Positions 24,686-33,699 of a stretch of 46,116 nt of DNA are shown in pieces. Below the pieces are notes generated by a model, which was not told where the DNA came from, made no database searches, and was given only the letters and a program-made list of their open reading frames with translations. Position 1 is the first letter of the stretch. Each line of letters starts with the position of its first letter. The stretch is from Alphaproteobacteria bacterium. GTDB taxonomy: Bacteria > Pseudomonadota > Alphaproteobacteria > ATCC43930 > CGMCC-115725. Both the position numbers and the translations under genes were made by a program. The DNA lies in assembly GCA_019240125.1 (NCBI GenBank), contig JAFAYW010000085.1, forward strand, positions 1 to 46,116, read 5' to 3'.

Positions 24686-25563
24686 TCAGGCGGCAAGTTC
24701 AGCGCCGTCCGGACGCTGCGCGACTGTAGGGACGCCGTCGGTGACGGTAGTGCGACGCAGGTCGCGCGGATATCTCTCATCTTCGTAGCGGCGGGCGCGG
24801 TGCATCACCGTGCGGTTATCCCACATCACCAGATCGCCGACCCGCCATTTATGCGAATAGACGAATTCGCGCTGTGTCGCGTGCTCGGTTAACTCGCGCA
24901 GGAGCAGCAGAGCCTCCGGCGTTTCCCATCCCAGAATGCGACCGGCATGCGACGACAGGAACAGCGATTTGCGCCCGGTTTTCGCGTGAGTGCGCACGAG
25001 CCGCTGCTGCACCGGAACGGAAAGCCAAGTGCGCCTTTCGAGAAAATGCGGCTGTGTTCGCAAATCAGCTCATCGATCAGCGTCTTAGTCTTAGCGTCTA
25101 GTGAGTCATACGCGGCGCGCATGTCGGCGAACTCGGTATTGCCGCCCTCCGGCGGAATGACATGCGCGCACAAGGCGGAGTAGCGGGCCGGAATCACCTT
25201 ATAGCTGCTGTCGCTGTGCCATAGCTGGTTGCCGAGGCTGAACAGCCGCTTGCGGTCGCCGTGATCGAGTATGCGGTCGCTCGGCCCGAGATTTGAGACA
25301 TCCGATAGATGTGGACTGTCGAGGCGGCCACCGTCGCGGCTGCGGATCTGCGTATAGGGAGGCTCCAGATCGCCGAAATTCTTGGTGAACGCGATGTGCT
25401 GCTCGGTGCTCAAAGGCACGTCCCGGCGAAACACCAGGACGGCGTATTCATCCATGCCGGCGTCGATGGTGGCCGCATCCTGCGAGCTGAGAGGTTGGGA
25501 GATGTCGACACCGCAGCACTCCGCGGCAAAAACCGGAGTGAGCGGCATGAAGGTGATGGTCAT
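24686..25563 (-). pseudogene. TauD/TfdA-family dioxygenase, frameshifted
   Basis: A 2-oxoglutarate/Fe(II) dioxygenase of the TauD/TfdA family split over two frames. The N-terminal frame begins at the ATG at 25563 after GGAGGAT and contains the metal motif HxD in 'LWHSDSSYKV' (about residue 112). It runs through 'CEHSRIFSKGALGF' and then turns to nonsense, stopping at 24889. The C-terminal frame resumes with 'PVQQRLVRTHAKTGRKSLFLSSHAGRIL' (in two parts) and holds the distal His and Arg ('VMHRARRY', 'RRTTVTDG'). The break is near 25010-25030. Related proteins have about a dozen more residues between the two blocks, so a small deletion that is not a multiple of three is likely. It may be a real pseudogene or an assembly error. 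Confidence 0.8.
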
Positions 25564-25681
25564 CGCGATATCCTCCCGGAAGCTGTTTGAGGATCGCTCA
25601 GCCGGGAACCGCAGGCAAGGCAACCGTGCGCCGGCTTGGCACCATCAGCGCCGCCGCCGGCGCCGGCATGCTCGACAAACC

Positions 25682-28600
25682 TTAATGCGCGACGGGCGGG
25701 GTTGCTGGCAACAGGCTTGAAGGCATCGGTCCGGGCGCTGCAGGCACAGGGGTGCTCGAGGCGGCGGGCGGTGCAACCGGTGCTGGTCCCCCCGCCGCCG
25801 GGGCAAGCGGCGCGGCGGGTACCGGTGTCGACGAGCCGAATGCCGGGTATGCTGGAGCCGCGGCCGTGGCGCCTGGCGCTGTAACGGCTGTGCCGGGCGC
25901 CGGCGCGTTGCCCGGCGTCCCCGATGTCCCGACTGGCGACGCCACCCCGACAATCGGCGAGAAGATCTGGCGCAGGATGCCGGGTGCGAGCGCGCTGAGT
26001 GGGTTGACCGTTACCTGCGGGTTGTCGCTCGACCCGTTGAGACGGAAATTCGCCGCGAACAGCCCCTCGGAACCGCCGCCCAGCAGTTGCCCGACAATCG
26101 GTACATTGCCGATGATCGAGTTCAATGCATAGGCCGGTGCCACGGTGCCCTGCAATTCGAGCTGGTCGCGATCGAGATCGAACCATCCGTTGGTGGTGAT
26201 GCCCAGCGCCTCGCCAAAGGCGAGCACGCGGTCGAGCGACAGGCGGCTGCCGCTATAGGTGAAATCGCCGCGCAGGATCATGAACGGCAGCCCCGCCCCG
26301 GCCAGCATGCTGCCAAACCCGGTCAGCGATGGGAGTGCCAGGATGCGCGTCATCGGCGAGGCGCGCACCAGCGTATAGTTGCTGCCCTCGATATGCGCCC
26401 GCAGACTGCGTTTGCCGGCAGTCTGGCTTAACTGTCCGTCGATCGTCAGCTGACCGCCGCTAACGTCCGCCCCCATGTCGAGCAGCTGCAGAGTGGCGCC
26501 CATGTCGTCCGTCTGGAACAGCAGCCGCTCGCTGTTGCCCTCGCCAAACCGCATCGCCAGTTTGTGCCCGTTGGTGAACTGCGCGGCGACCTGGCCCGAT
26601 TGCCAGACGCCGGCGTTGCGCGCCAGCGCGGCGGTAACCTGTTGCAATTCGCGACCGGCCCCGAAACTGAGCCGATCGATCCGGGCGTTGACCGCCAGAG
26701 GCACCGAATCCGGCGCGGCCACACCGGTGGTAGCGTCCTTGAACAGGCGGCGGGCGTCGATCCGCGCCGCGTGGATGTCGGCCCGCCAGCCGCCGCCAAC
26801 CCGGCGCGAGACAATCCCCGAGACATCGCTGTCGCCGACGATCATCCGGCGGATGTCGACCCGGTCCAGGTGCTTGTGGTCGGGCGCCAGCGTTCCGGAG
26901 AAGCGCCCGTCGAGACCGGCGGCGCGAAGCTCGATCTGCGGCACCGAAGTGATCTGGTCATGGTTGATGTCGAGCGTGACCTTGGCGTTGGCCGGCTGGC
27001 CCGCCGGCTTGCGCCATCCCGCTTCGGCGATGGCGATCGTCGCGTCCTTCAGGTCGAGCGTCGCAGTGGCGTCGCCATGCTCCCCGGAGAAGGCCTGATA
27101 TACCGCTTCCACGCCGATCGGTCCGCTCAACCGATCGGGCGCCAGGTCGAGCGAGAGTCGGCGCTGCGCCTCGTCGTCGAGGGTCATTCCGACCTTGTAG
27201 ATGGCGTGCGGCCCACTCTTTTCATGAAAGAATATGTTGCCGTCGACCTTTGCCGGGATGCCGTCGAAACGCACCGCCCCTTGCGCGTGTGCCCCGGTCT
27301 TGGCCACATCGATGCCGATATCACCGTTGCTGACCGGGTGACCCACCACCGCGGCATCCAACGTGGCACCGGCCACCGACACCTTGGCGGAATACTCGAT
27401 CTGGTCCATCTTGACGTCGGCCAGCAGCGGCAATTTGAAATGCACCTGCACGTCGGTGTGGCCGGTCACCTGCGCCGGATCGATGCCCAGCGCGTGGGCG
27501 TATTCGAGCGGCTTCGAGTCGATCACCTCGAGCGCGTCGCGCAACGGGCCGGCGGCGTTCAGATCGACCGCCAAGTGCTCGACCTTGTCGCCGATATCGG
27601 TGATGCGCAATGTGCCGCCGGTCAGATTGAGGCCCTTCACGCCGCCGCCACTCGGAACGAAATCAAGCTCCTTGCCGACAAAGTTCGCGGTACCCGTGAC
27701 CTTGTGAGCCAGCGGCAGGCCGTTGAGGTAATTCACCGTCAGATCGTGGTAGCGCAGCGTCCCGGTGGCGTTGTCCAGTTTGCCGACGTGAGCCGCGGGG
27801 TCGAGATCAACGATGGCATGCACCATCGCCTCGTCGATTTCGCCATCATGCACATTGGCCAGCACCCAGCGCCGGCCGCCCGGGCTGAAGCCGACGGGCC
27901 ATAATTCGCTGAGTCGGGCTGGCGAGACATTGCGCAGACCGGCGTTGATGTCGCCGGTCAGTTGTCCTGGCGGGCGCGCATCGGGGGGCGCGGCGAGCAT
28001 CTGCGGTGTGACACCGGTCAGCTTGCCGTCGGCGACGACTTCGCTGCCGCCATCGAGGTCGAGCTTGAACCCGTCAATGCGCATCTCGGACCGCTCAGGC
28101 GCGTAGGTCAGGCGCATTTCGCCTTTGCGCACCATCACGGTGCCGGTCGGCAGCCATTCGCTATGCAGCCGTCCCGTTCCCAGCGCCAGATCAAGCCGCG
28201 AGCCTTGCGCCTCGCCCTTCGCCAGATCGATGCGGGTCGTGAGCGTCCCGGAAACCGGCGCCTCGATGTGCTGCAGTTGGGCCAGTTCAGGGGTCAGCGG
28301 CGGGATTTCGGTGGGGAGCACACCATCGATCGACATGTCGAGATCGAAAAGCTGCCGGTCGGCCAGATAGCGGAAGCTGGCATGCAGTTCGGGATGGCTG
28401 GTGCCGATCGGCATCGTCAGGGAAACATCGCCGCGCGCGCCCTTTGTGCCGCGTTGTAAGGCGATATCGACCTTGTCCGCGCGCCATTCACGCCCGCTCT
28501 GGCGGTCATCGACGCGCAGGCTGGCGCCGCGAATGCTGATATCGTGCAGCCGCCCGAGCAGCGAATTGGGTCCGGGCGGCCCGGCGAGCTGTTCGATCAG

Positions 28601-29071
28601 GTCCGGACCGATATCGGGCTTTGGTCCGTCGCCATTGCCGATCTGCGCGCTGATCGCGCCGCTTTGCTCGCGAATCAGGTGCAGGATTGGATGTTCGATG
28701 ACCACCTGTGTCGGCGCGATCTGCCCGCGCAGCAGATCGCTCAGCGAGGCGCTGGTGGACATTTGCGGCAGCCGCGCCAGCGGCATCCCGTTTGGCAGCG
28801 ACAACCGGACATCCTCGGCCCATAAATCGAGCTCATGCGTCTCACGGTCGATCCCGAACTGCACGCCGCCCACCGCGACCTTGAGACCGACACCGGCACG
28901 GTCGAACCCGGCCTGGACATAGGGTGCCAGCCAGTTCAGCTCGATCGGCCCCTGCATCAGGCGCCAGATGGCAACCAGCGCCGCAAGGATCAGCACCGCG
29001 GCAAGCGAACCCAAGGTGCGCGCGAGATGGTGGGCGCCGCGACCGACATGCCGGGCGGCGTGATGATGCAA
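25682..29071 (-). CDS. AsmA-like/DUF3971 (YhdP-type) envelope protein
   Basis: A very long protein (1129 residues from the chosen start) with one N-terminal helix ('LGSLAAVLILAALVAIWRL', about residues 20-38) and a repeating beta-rich body in the style of AsmA/YhdP/TamB proteins, which bridge the periplasm and are linked to lipid transport. Typical signs are 'WLAPYVQAGFDRAGVGLKV' after the helix, and C-terminal 'GGQLTIDGQLSQ', 'MTRILALPSL', 'LALGEALGIT'-like and 'VPIVGQLLGG' segments. The last 60 residues are a Pro/Ala tail. The start is uncertain: the frame is open to 29344, overlapping glnE, but has no ATG near the helix. I chose TTG at 29071; TTG at 29164 or 29179 are alternatives. Confidence 0.8.
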   Translation of the reverse strand: MHHHAARHVGRGAHHLARTLGSLAAVLILAALVAIWRLMQGPIELNWLAPYVQAGFDRAGVGLKVAVGGVQFGIDRETHELDLWAEDVRLSLPNGMPLARLPQMSTSASLSDLLRGQIAPTQVVIEHPILHLIREQSGAISAQIGNGDGPKPDIGPDLIEQLAGPPGPNSLLGRLHDISIRGASLRVDDRQSGREWRADKVDIALQRGTKGARGDVSLTMPIGTSHPELHASFRYLADRQLFDLDMSIDGVLPTEIPPLTPELAQLQHIEAPVSGTLTTRIDLAKGEAQGSRLDLALGTGRLHSEWLPTGTVMVRKGEMRLTYAPERSEMRIDGFKLDLDGGSEVVADGKLTGVTPQMLAAPPDARPPGQLTGDINAGLRNVSPARLSELWPVGFSPGGRRWVLANVHDGEIDEAMVHAIVDLDPAAHVGKLDNATGTLRYHDLTVNYLNGLPLAHKVTGTANFVGKELDFVPSGGGVKGLNLTGGTLRITDIGDKVEHLAVDLNAAGPLRDALEVIDSKPLEYAHALGIDPAQVTGHTDVQVHFKLPLLADVKMDQIEYSAKVSVAGATLDAAVVGHPVSNGDIGIDVAKTGAHAQGAVRFDGIPAKVDGNIFFHEKSGPHAIYKVGMTLDDEAQRRLSLDLAPDRLSGPIGVEAVYQAFSGEHGDATATLDLKDATIAIAEAGWRKPAGQPANAKVTLDINHDQITSVPQIELRAAGLDGRFSGTLAPDHKHLDRVDIRRMIVGDSDVSGIVSRRVGGGWRADIHAARIDARRLFKDATTGVAAPDSVPLAVNARIDRLSFGAGRELQQVTAALARNAGVWQSGQVAAQFTNGHKLAMRFGEGNSERLLFQTDDMGATLQLLDMGADVSGGQLTIDGQLSQTAGKRSLRAHIEGSNYTLVRASPMTRILALPSLTGFGSMLAGAGLPFMILRGDFTYSGSRLSLDRVLAFGEALGITTNGWFDLDRDQLELQGTVAPAYALNSIIGNVPIVGQLLGGGSEGLFAANFRLNGSSDNPQVTVNPLSALAPGILRQIFSPIVGVASPVGTSGTPGNAPAPGTAVTAPGATAAAPAYPAFGSSTPVPAAPLAPAAGGPAPVAPPAASSTPVPAAPGPMPSSLLPATPPVAH

Positions 29072-29205
29072 TCGAAAGCGGCGGCGCGGCGTTGTTGGTT
29101 GCGCGTCGGCGACGCTGCGCTCCTCGTCCCGACCGCGGCCCCGCGGATCGGCGGCGGCACGCAACGCGGCGGCACGCAAGCGGGCCCGCGCTTCGAGGTT
29201 TTCCG

Positions 29206-32196
29206 ATGACGCTGTTATCTCAACTCTCCCCCGATGGGCATGAATTGCCGCTCCCCGCCGACGAGCGGCTGATGGAGCTGGGGTTTTCGGCCTGGGACGC
29301 GGCCCTCGCCAGCGCGCCGGACGCGGCGCGGGTGGCGCAGGCACGCGCCTGGAGCGCCGATCCGCGCGGCTGGCGGCTGCTGTCGGCGGTATTCGGCAAC
29401 AGCCCGTTCCTCAGCGGCACGGCGGTTGCTGAATGGGACTTCCTGACGCGCCTCGTTGTCGAAGATGTCGATGAACAGTTCGAACAGATTGCCACGACGA
29501 CAGAAACACACGCGGAAGAGGGCGAAAATCGGGCGGAGTTGATGCGGCGCCTGCGAATCGCCAAGCGCCGCGTCGCTTTATTGGCTGCATCTGCCGAATT
29601 GACCGGCACTTGGAGTCTGGAGCGGCAGATGGCCGCGCTCAGCCGATTCGCCGAGGCCGCCATCGGCGCGGCGCTGCGCCATCTGCTGCGCGCCGCCCCG
29701 GCGACTGGTGCGGCGCGGCTTGGCGACCCCGGCGATCCGGAGGCGGGATGCGGGCTATTCGTTCTCGGTATGGGCAAATTGGGTGGCCATGAGCTGAACT
29801 ATTCGAGCGATATCGATCTGATCCTCTTCTATGACACCGCAGCCCCTGCTGTGGTTGCATCAGATTCGCTGCCATCCCTGTTCAACCGAGTGGCACGCGA
29901 TCTCGTGCGGATTCTCGATGAGCGCACGGGCGATGGCTATGTTTTTCGCACCGACCTGCGGTTGCGGCCCGATCCGCGCTCGACACCTCTCGCTTTATCG
30001 GTCGCAGCGGCGCTGACCTATTACGAGACCGTGGGGCAGAATTGGGAGCGCGCCGCCCTGATCAAGGCGCGCTGCGTCGCCGGGGACCACAAGGCGGCGG
30101 ATGGGTTTCTCGCTGAGCTGCAACCCTTCATCTGGCGCCGCCACCTCGATTTCGCGGCAATCCGCGACATCCATTCGATCAAGCGCCAGATCCAGGCGCA
30201 TAAGGGCGGTGCGCGAATCGCCGTCGAGGGCCATGACATCAAGATCGGCCGCGGCGGAATTCGCGAGGTCGAATTCTTCGCCCAGACGCAGCAACTGATC
30301 TGGGGCGGTCGGCTGCGCGCCTTGCGTGTCGGCCCCACCTGCACCGCCTTGCGCAGTCTCGCGGCGAGCGGCCGCATCGACAAGGGCACCGCGGAGACGC
30401 TGATCGACAATTATCGGTTCCTGCGGCGTGTCGAGCACCGATTGCAGATGATCGAGGACGCGCAGACCCACCGCCTGCCGGACGATGCAGCGGGTATTAC
30501 GCGGCTGGCGGTGTTTCTCGGTTACCCCGACGGCGATACCTTTGCCGCGGAACTCCGCCGGCGGCTGGCGATCGTTGAGCGCCACTATGCCGAGTTGTTC
30601 GAGGAAGCCCCGAGCCTCGCGGAGCCCGGCAACCTCGTCTTCACCGGTACTGAGGACGAGCCGGAGACCCTCGCCACGCTGGCGCGCCTCGGTTATGCCG
30701 AGCCATCGCGCGCCGCCGCGATGGTGCGCGCCTGGCACCATGGCCGCATTCGCGCGACGCGCAGCCAGCGGGCGCGAGAAATCCTTACCGAATTCGTCCC
30801 CGAATTATTGCAGGTCTTCGGGCAGACCGCGCATCCTGACGAGGCGCTGCTGCGCTTCGACCAGTTCCTGTCGCGCCTGCCGGCGGGGGTGCAGCTGTTT
30901 TCGCTGTTCCATGCCAATCCGGGGCTGTTCTCGCTGATCGCCGACATTATGGCCGAGGCGCCGCTCCTGGCGGAGCGGCTGGCGGCCCGCCCGGCCCTGC
31001 TCGAGGCGGTGCTGAGCCCAGCCTTCGCCGAGCCGTTGCTCGGGAATACGCAGCTTGCGGCCGATCTGGCCATTCTGCTCGCTGGCGCACGGCACTACGA
31101 GGAGACGCTCGACCTGTTGCGCCGCTGGACTGAGGAGCGGCGGTTTCAGGTCGGGGTACAGCTATTGCGGCGTGATCTTGACGGAGTGCGTTCGGGGGCC
31201 GCGCTGGCCGACATCGCCGACACCGCTCTCGGCGCGCTGTTGCCGGCGGTCGCCGCCGACATGGCGCGGCTGCATGGCAGCGTGCCGGGGGGCCGCTTCG
31301 CGATCATCGGCATGGGCCGCCTCGGCAGCCGCGAACTGAGCCTCGCCTCCGATATCGACCTGATCCTGATTTACGACGCGCCACCTGATTCTCCCGGCTC
31401 GAACGGCACGCGGCCGCTGACAGTGCAGGCGTATTATGCCCGCCTCAGCCAGCGGCTGATCTCCGCCATTGTCGCGCCGACCGCCGAGGGGCGGCTCTAC
31501 GAGGTGGATATGCGGTTGCGCCCATCCGGCGAGTCGGGCCCGATCGCCTCGAGCCTTGATGCCTTCGCGCAGTATCAGCGCGGTTCGGCCTGGACCTGGG
31601 AGCACATGGCGCTGACCCGTGCCCGGCCCGTCGCGGGTTCTCCTGAGCTGTGCGCCGCGATCACCGCCGCCATTTCCACCGCGCTGACCGCGCCGCGAGA
31701 CCCGGAGCGGCTGGTCCGTAACGTCGCCGATATGCGCCATCGCATCGCCGATAAAGAGGGCCGCGCCGCGCGGTGGGATCTGCGCAACCGGCCGGGCGGT
31801 CTGGTCGATCTCGGGTTCCTCGTGCAGTACCTGACCCTGCGCGAAGCCGCGCGGGCGTCGCAGGTGGTCACGCCCGACCCGGACCGTGCTCTGGCCGCGC
31901 TCGGCGCGGCTGGCGTCCTGCCGCAGCAGGGTGAACGCGAGTTGCGCGAGGCGCTGCATCTGTTGACTCATCTGCGTGCCCTGCTGGCCCTTCTGTTCGA
32001 CGGCGTGCCCAGCGAGGCGGCACTCGCCGGGGCCGCGGGTGCGACCCTGGCGCGTCTGGCCGGTGCGATTGACTTCACCCGTCTCGAAGCGGATATGACT
32101 GCGGCTTGCGACCGGGTGCGCGACTGGTACGACCGGCTGGTCGAGCGGCCGGCGCAACAGGTCGGCCCCTCTCGCGACACCGCACACAACGCATAA
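29206..32196 (+). CDS. glnE: Bifunctional glutamine synthetase adenylyltransferase/deadenylylase
   Basis: A 996-residue enzyme that attaches and removes AMP on glutamine synthetase in response to nitrogen status through PII. Two nucleotidyltransferase domains are visible: the deadenylylating half with 'LGMGKLGGHELNYSSDIDLI' (about residues 187-206) and the adenylylating half with 'IGMGRLGSRELSLASDIDLI' (about 700-719), each followed by a PII-uridylyltransferase-like helical domain ('DLRLRPDPRS', 'DMRLRPSGESGP'). The frame is open another 94 codons upstream, but that part overlaps the divergent AsmA-like gene and shows no conserved sequence, so the ATG at 29206 is preferred. Confidence 0.96.
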   Translation: MTLLSQLSPDGHELPLPADERLMELGFSAWDAALASAPDAARVAQARAWSADPRGWRLLSAVFGNSPFLSGTAVAEWDFLTRLVVEDVDEQFEQIATTTETHAEEGENRAELMRRLRIAKRRVALLAASAELTGTWSLERQMAALSRFAEAAIGAALRHLLRAAPATGAARLGDPGDPEAGCGLFVLGMGKLGGHELNYSSDIDLILFYDTAAPAVVASDSLPSLFNRVARDLVRILDERTGDGYVFRTDLRLRPDPRSTPLALSVAAALTYYETVGQNWERAALIKARCVAGDHKAADGFLAELQPFIWRRHLDFAAIRDIHSIKRQIQAHKGGARIAVEGHDIKIGRGGIREVEFFAQTQQLIWGGRLRALRVGPTCTALRSLAASGRIDKGTAETLIDNYRFLRRVEHRLQMIEDAQTHRLPDDAAGITRLAVFLGYPDGDTFAAELRRRLAIVERHYAELFEEAPSLAEPGNLVFTGTEDEPETLATLARLGYAEPSRAAAMVRAWHHGRIRATRSQRAREILTEFVPELLQVFGQTAHPDEALLRFDQFLSRLPAGVQLFSLFHANPGLFSLIADIMAEAPLLAERLAARPALLEAVLSPAFAEPLLGNTQLAADLAILLAGARHYEETLDLLRRWTEERRFQVGVQLLRRDLDGVRSGAALADIADTALGALLPAVAADMARLHGSVPGGRFAIIGMGRLGSRELSLASDIDLILIYDAPPDSPGSNGTRPLTVQAYYARLSQRLISAIVAPTAEGRLYEVDMRLRPSGESGPIASSLDAFAQYQRGSAWTWEHMALTRARPVAGSPELCAAITAAISTALTAPRDPERLVRNVADMRHRIADKEGRAARWDLRNRPGGLVDLGFLVQYLTLREAARASQVVTPDPDRALAALGAAGVLPQQGERELREALHLLTHLRALLALLFDGVPSEAALAGAAGATLARLAGAIDFTRLEADMTAACDRVRDWYDRLVERPAQQVGPSRDTAHNA

Positions 32197-32209
32197 GGGA
32201 GTCGGTGCA

Positions 32210-32674
32210 ATGAGCGTCAACGTGGGCGATCAGGCCCCGGATTTTACGATGCCGACCGACGGCAACGGCTCGGTGACTCTGTCAAAGCTGCGCGGCAAGC
32301 CGGTCGTGCTGTATTTCTACCCCAAGGACGATACGTCGGGCTGTACCGCCCAGGCCTGCGGCTTCCGCGATTCATTTCCCGACTACGGCAAGACTGGTGC
32401 CACCGTGATCGGCGTGTCGCGCGATTCGGTAGCCTCGCACGACAAGTTCAAGAAGAAGTATGAACTGCCCTTCACCCTCGCCTCCGACAGCGACGGCAAG
32501 GTCACCGAGGATTATGGCGTGTGGGTCGAAAAGAGCATGTACGGCCGCAAATACATGGGCATCGACCGCAGCACCTATCTGATCGACAAGGACGGCGTTG
32601 TCCGTAACGTCTGGCGCAAGGTCAAAGTGCCCGGCCACGTCGCGCAGGTGCTGAAAGCCGTGAGCGACCTCTGA
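32210..32674 (+). CDS. bcp: Thioredoxin-dependent thiol peroxidase (Bcp/PrxQ)
   Basis: A 154-residue peroxiredoxin that reduces hydrogen peroxide and organic peroxides. 'VVLYFYPKDDTSGCTAQACGFRD' spans about residues 32-54, cut here into its parts: the peroxidatic Cys is in 'TSGCT' (about 46) and the resolving Cys five residues later in 'QACGF' (about 51), which is the PrxQ-alpha arrangement. 'GVSRDSVASHDKF' and 'YGVWVEKSMYGRKYMGIDRST' further mark Bcp. The ATG follows AAGGGAG 13 bases after glnE, so the two are probably cotranscribed. Confidence 0.96.
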   Translation: MSVNVGDQAPDFTMPTDGNGSVTLSKLRGKPVVLYFYPKDDTSGCTAQACGFRDSFPDYGKTGATVIGVSRDSVASHDKFKKKYELPFTLASDSDGKVTEDYGVWVEKSMYGRKYMGIDRSTYLIDKDGVVRNVWRKVKVPGHVAQVLKAVSDL

Positions 32675-32676
32675 TC

Positions 32677-33699
32677 TTGAGCCGGGTGCAGCCCAGTAAG
32701 CCCCTCTCCCGCATTGCGGGAGAGGGTGGCTCCGACCGCAGGTCGGAGACGGGTGAGGTTCCTCCGAAAAACCATCGCACGAGCGCTCTTAATTACGCAT
32801 CAGACCTTCACCCACCGCTTGCTGATGCAAGCGGTCCACCCTCTCCCGCATTGCGGGAGAGGGTTAATCTCGCCGAACTCGCGGCCGAGATACTCAACGC
32901 CGCTGATCCGGCCGAGAAGGTCGCGCTGAGCCGTCGCGCTGCGTCGGCCTGGGCTGGCGGCGATTTGTCGGTCGGCGCGCCCGCCGCGCCCACGCGCCCG
33001 GCGCGGTTGCCGGAACCCAGTCTGCGGCCGCCGCGCGACATGAAGCGGCGCCGCAGTTTCGGCTCGCCCAATGGCCGCGTCGCGCTGTTGCACGCATTGG
33101 CGCATATCGAACTGAACGCGATCGATCTCGCCTGGGACATCGCCGCGCGCTTTGCCGATCCCCGGCTGCCGCGCGCCTTCTTCACCGATTGGGTCGGCGT
33201 CGCCGCCGAGGAGGCGGAGCATTACGCACTGCTCGCGGCGCGGCTGCGGACGTTGGGCGCGCGTTACGGCGAGTTGCCGGCGCATGACGGGTTGTGGGAG
33301 GCCGCCGCCGCGACGGGGCACGAACTGATCGCACGCCTCGCGGTGGTGCCCTTGGTGCTGGAGGCGCGCGGCCTCGATGTGACCCCCGACATGATCGGCC
33401 GGCTCGAGCGCGCTGGCGATCACGACAGCGCCGCCATCCTGACCCGCATCTATACCGACGAAATCCGCCATGTCGCGGTCGGGGCGCGCTGGTTCGCCTA
33501 TTGCTGCGACGCGGCGAGGCTCGACCCCGAGCCCACCTACCACGACCGCGTGCGCCGCTATTTCAGCGGCCTGTTAAAGCCGCCCTTCAATCGCGTGGCG
33601 CGCGATCGTGCCGGGTTTCCCGCGCGGTTTTATGAACCCCTGGCGTATCCCCTGGCGTATCCGGAGCATCGCGCATGCGCGCTCGCTGGCGCAGTCTGA
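32677..33699 (+). CDS. DUF455 ferritin-like protein with repeat-derived N-terminus
   Basis: A 340-residue frame. From 'NLAELAAEILNAADPAEK' (about residue 64) onward it is a normal DUF455 protein, a ferritin-like di-iron fold with metal-type Glu and His in 'LAHIELNAIDLAW' (about 141-153), 'EEAEHYALL' (about 175) and 'TDEIRHVAVG' (about 261). The first 63 codons are almost entirely the palindromic element at 32702-32863 and include 'PLSRIAGEGG' and 'PSPALRERV', typical of translated repeats. No ATG exists: the best starts are TTG at 32677 or GTG at 32686. The native start seems to have been replaced by the element. It is not certain that the protein is still made. Family function is unknown (often near ubiquinone or tRNA-modification genes). 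Confidence 0.8.
   Translation: MSRVQPSKPLSRIAGEGGSDRRSETGEVPPKNHRTSALNYASDLHPPLADASGPPSPALRERVNLAELAAEILNAADPAEKVALSRRAASAWAGGDLSVGAPAAPTRPARLPEPSLRPPRDMKRRRSFGSPNGRVALLHALAHIELNAIDLAWDIAARFADPRLPRAFFTDWVGVAAEEAEHYALLAARLRTLGARYGELPAHDGLWEAAAATGHELIARLAVVPLVLEARGLDVTPDMIGRLERAGDHDSAAILTRIYTDEIRHVAVGARWFAYCCDAARLDPEPTYHDRVRRYFSGLLKPPFNRVARDRAGFPARFYEPLAYPLAYPEHRACALAGAV
32702..32863. repeat. Two-armed palindromic (REP/BIME-like) element
   Basis: A 162-base element with mirrored arms. Left arm: hairpin ccctctcccgca-t-tgcgggagaggg (32702-32726), tgg, second hairpin ctccgacc-gca-ggtcggag (32730-32748), acgggtgagg. Right arm, inverted: ccttcaccc, hairpin accgcttgc-tgat-gcaagcggt (32814-32835), cca, and the identical hairpin ccctctcccgca-t-tgcgggagaggg (32839-32863). 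The outer hairpins and the TGG/GGGTGAGG spacers are conserved, while the inner hairpins differ in sequence, the pattern of a bacterial interspersed mosaic element. It contains no stop in the DUF455 frame. Confidence 0.85.
33637..33660. repeat. Perfect 12-bp tandem duplication
   Basis: cccctggcgtat occurs twice in a row (33637-33648 and 33649-33660), giving 'PLAYPLAYP' near the C-terminus of the DUF455 protein. It lies just before the overlapping start of the next gene at 33675 and keeps the frame. Confidence 0.85.

Noticed and set aside
26564-27904. 446-residue plus-strand frame opposite the AsmA-like gene
   Set aside because: Composition is Arg/Val/His-rich without domains; the minus strand has continuous AsmA-like features.
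28924-29205. 94-codon upstream extension of glnE
   Set aside because: It overlaps the N-terminus of the divergent AsmA-like gene and shows only low-complexity Arg/Ala sequence; the ATG at 29206 fits the family start.
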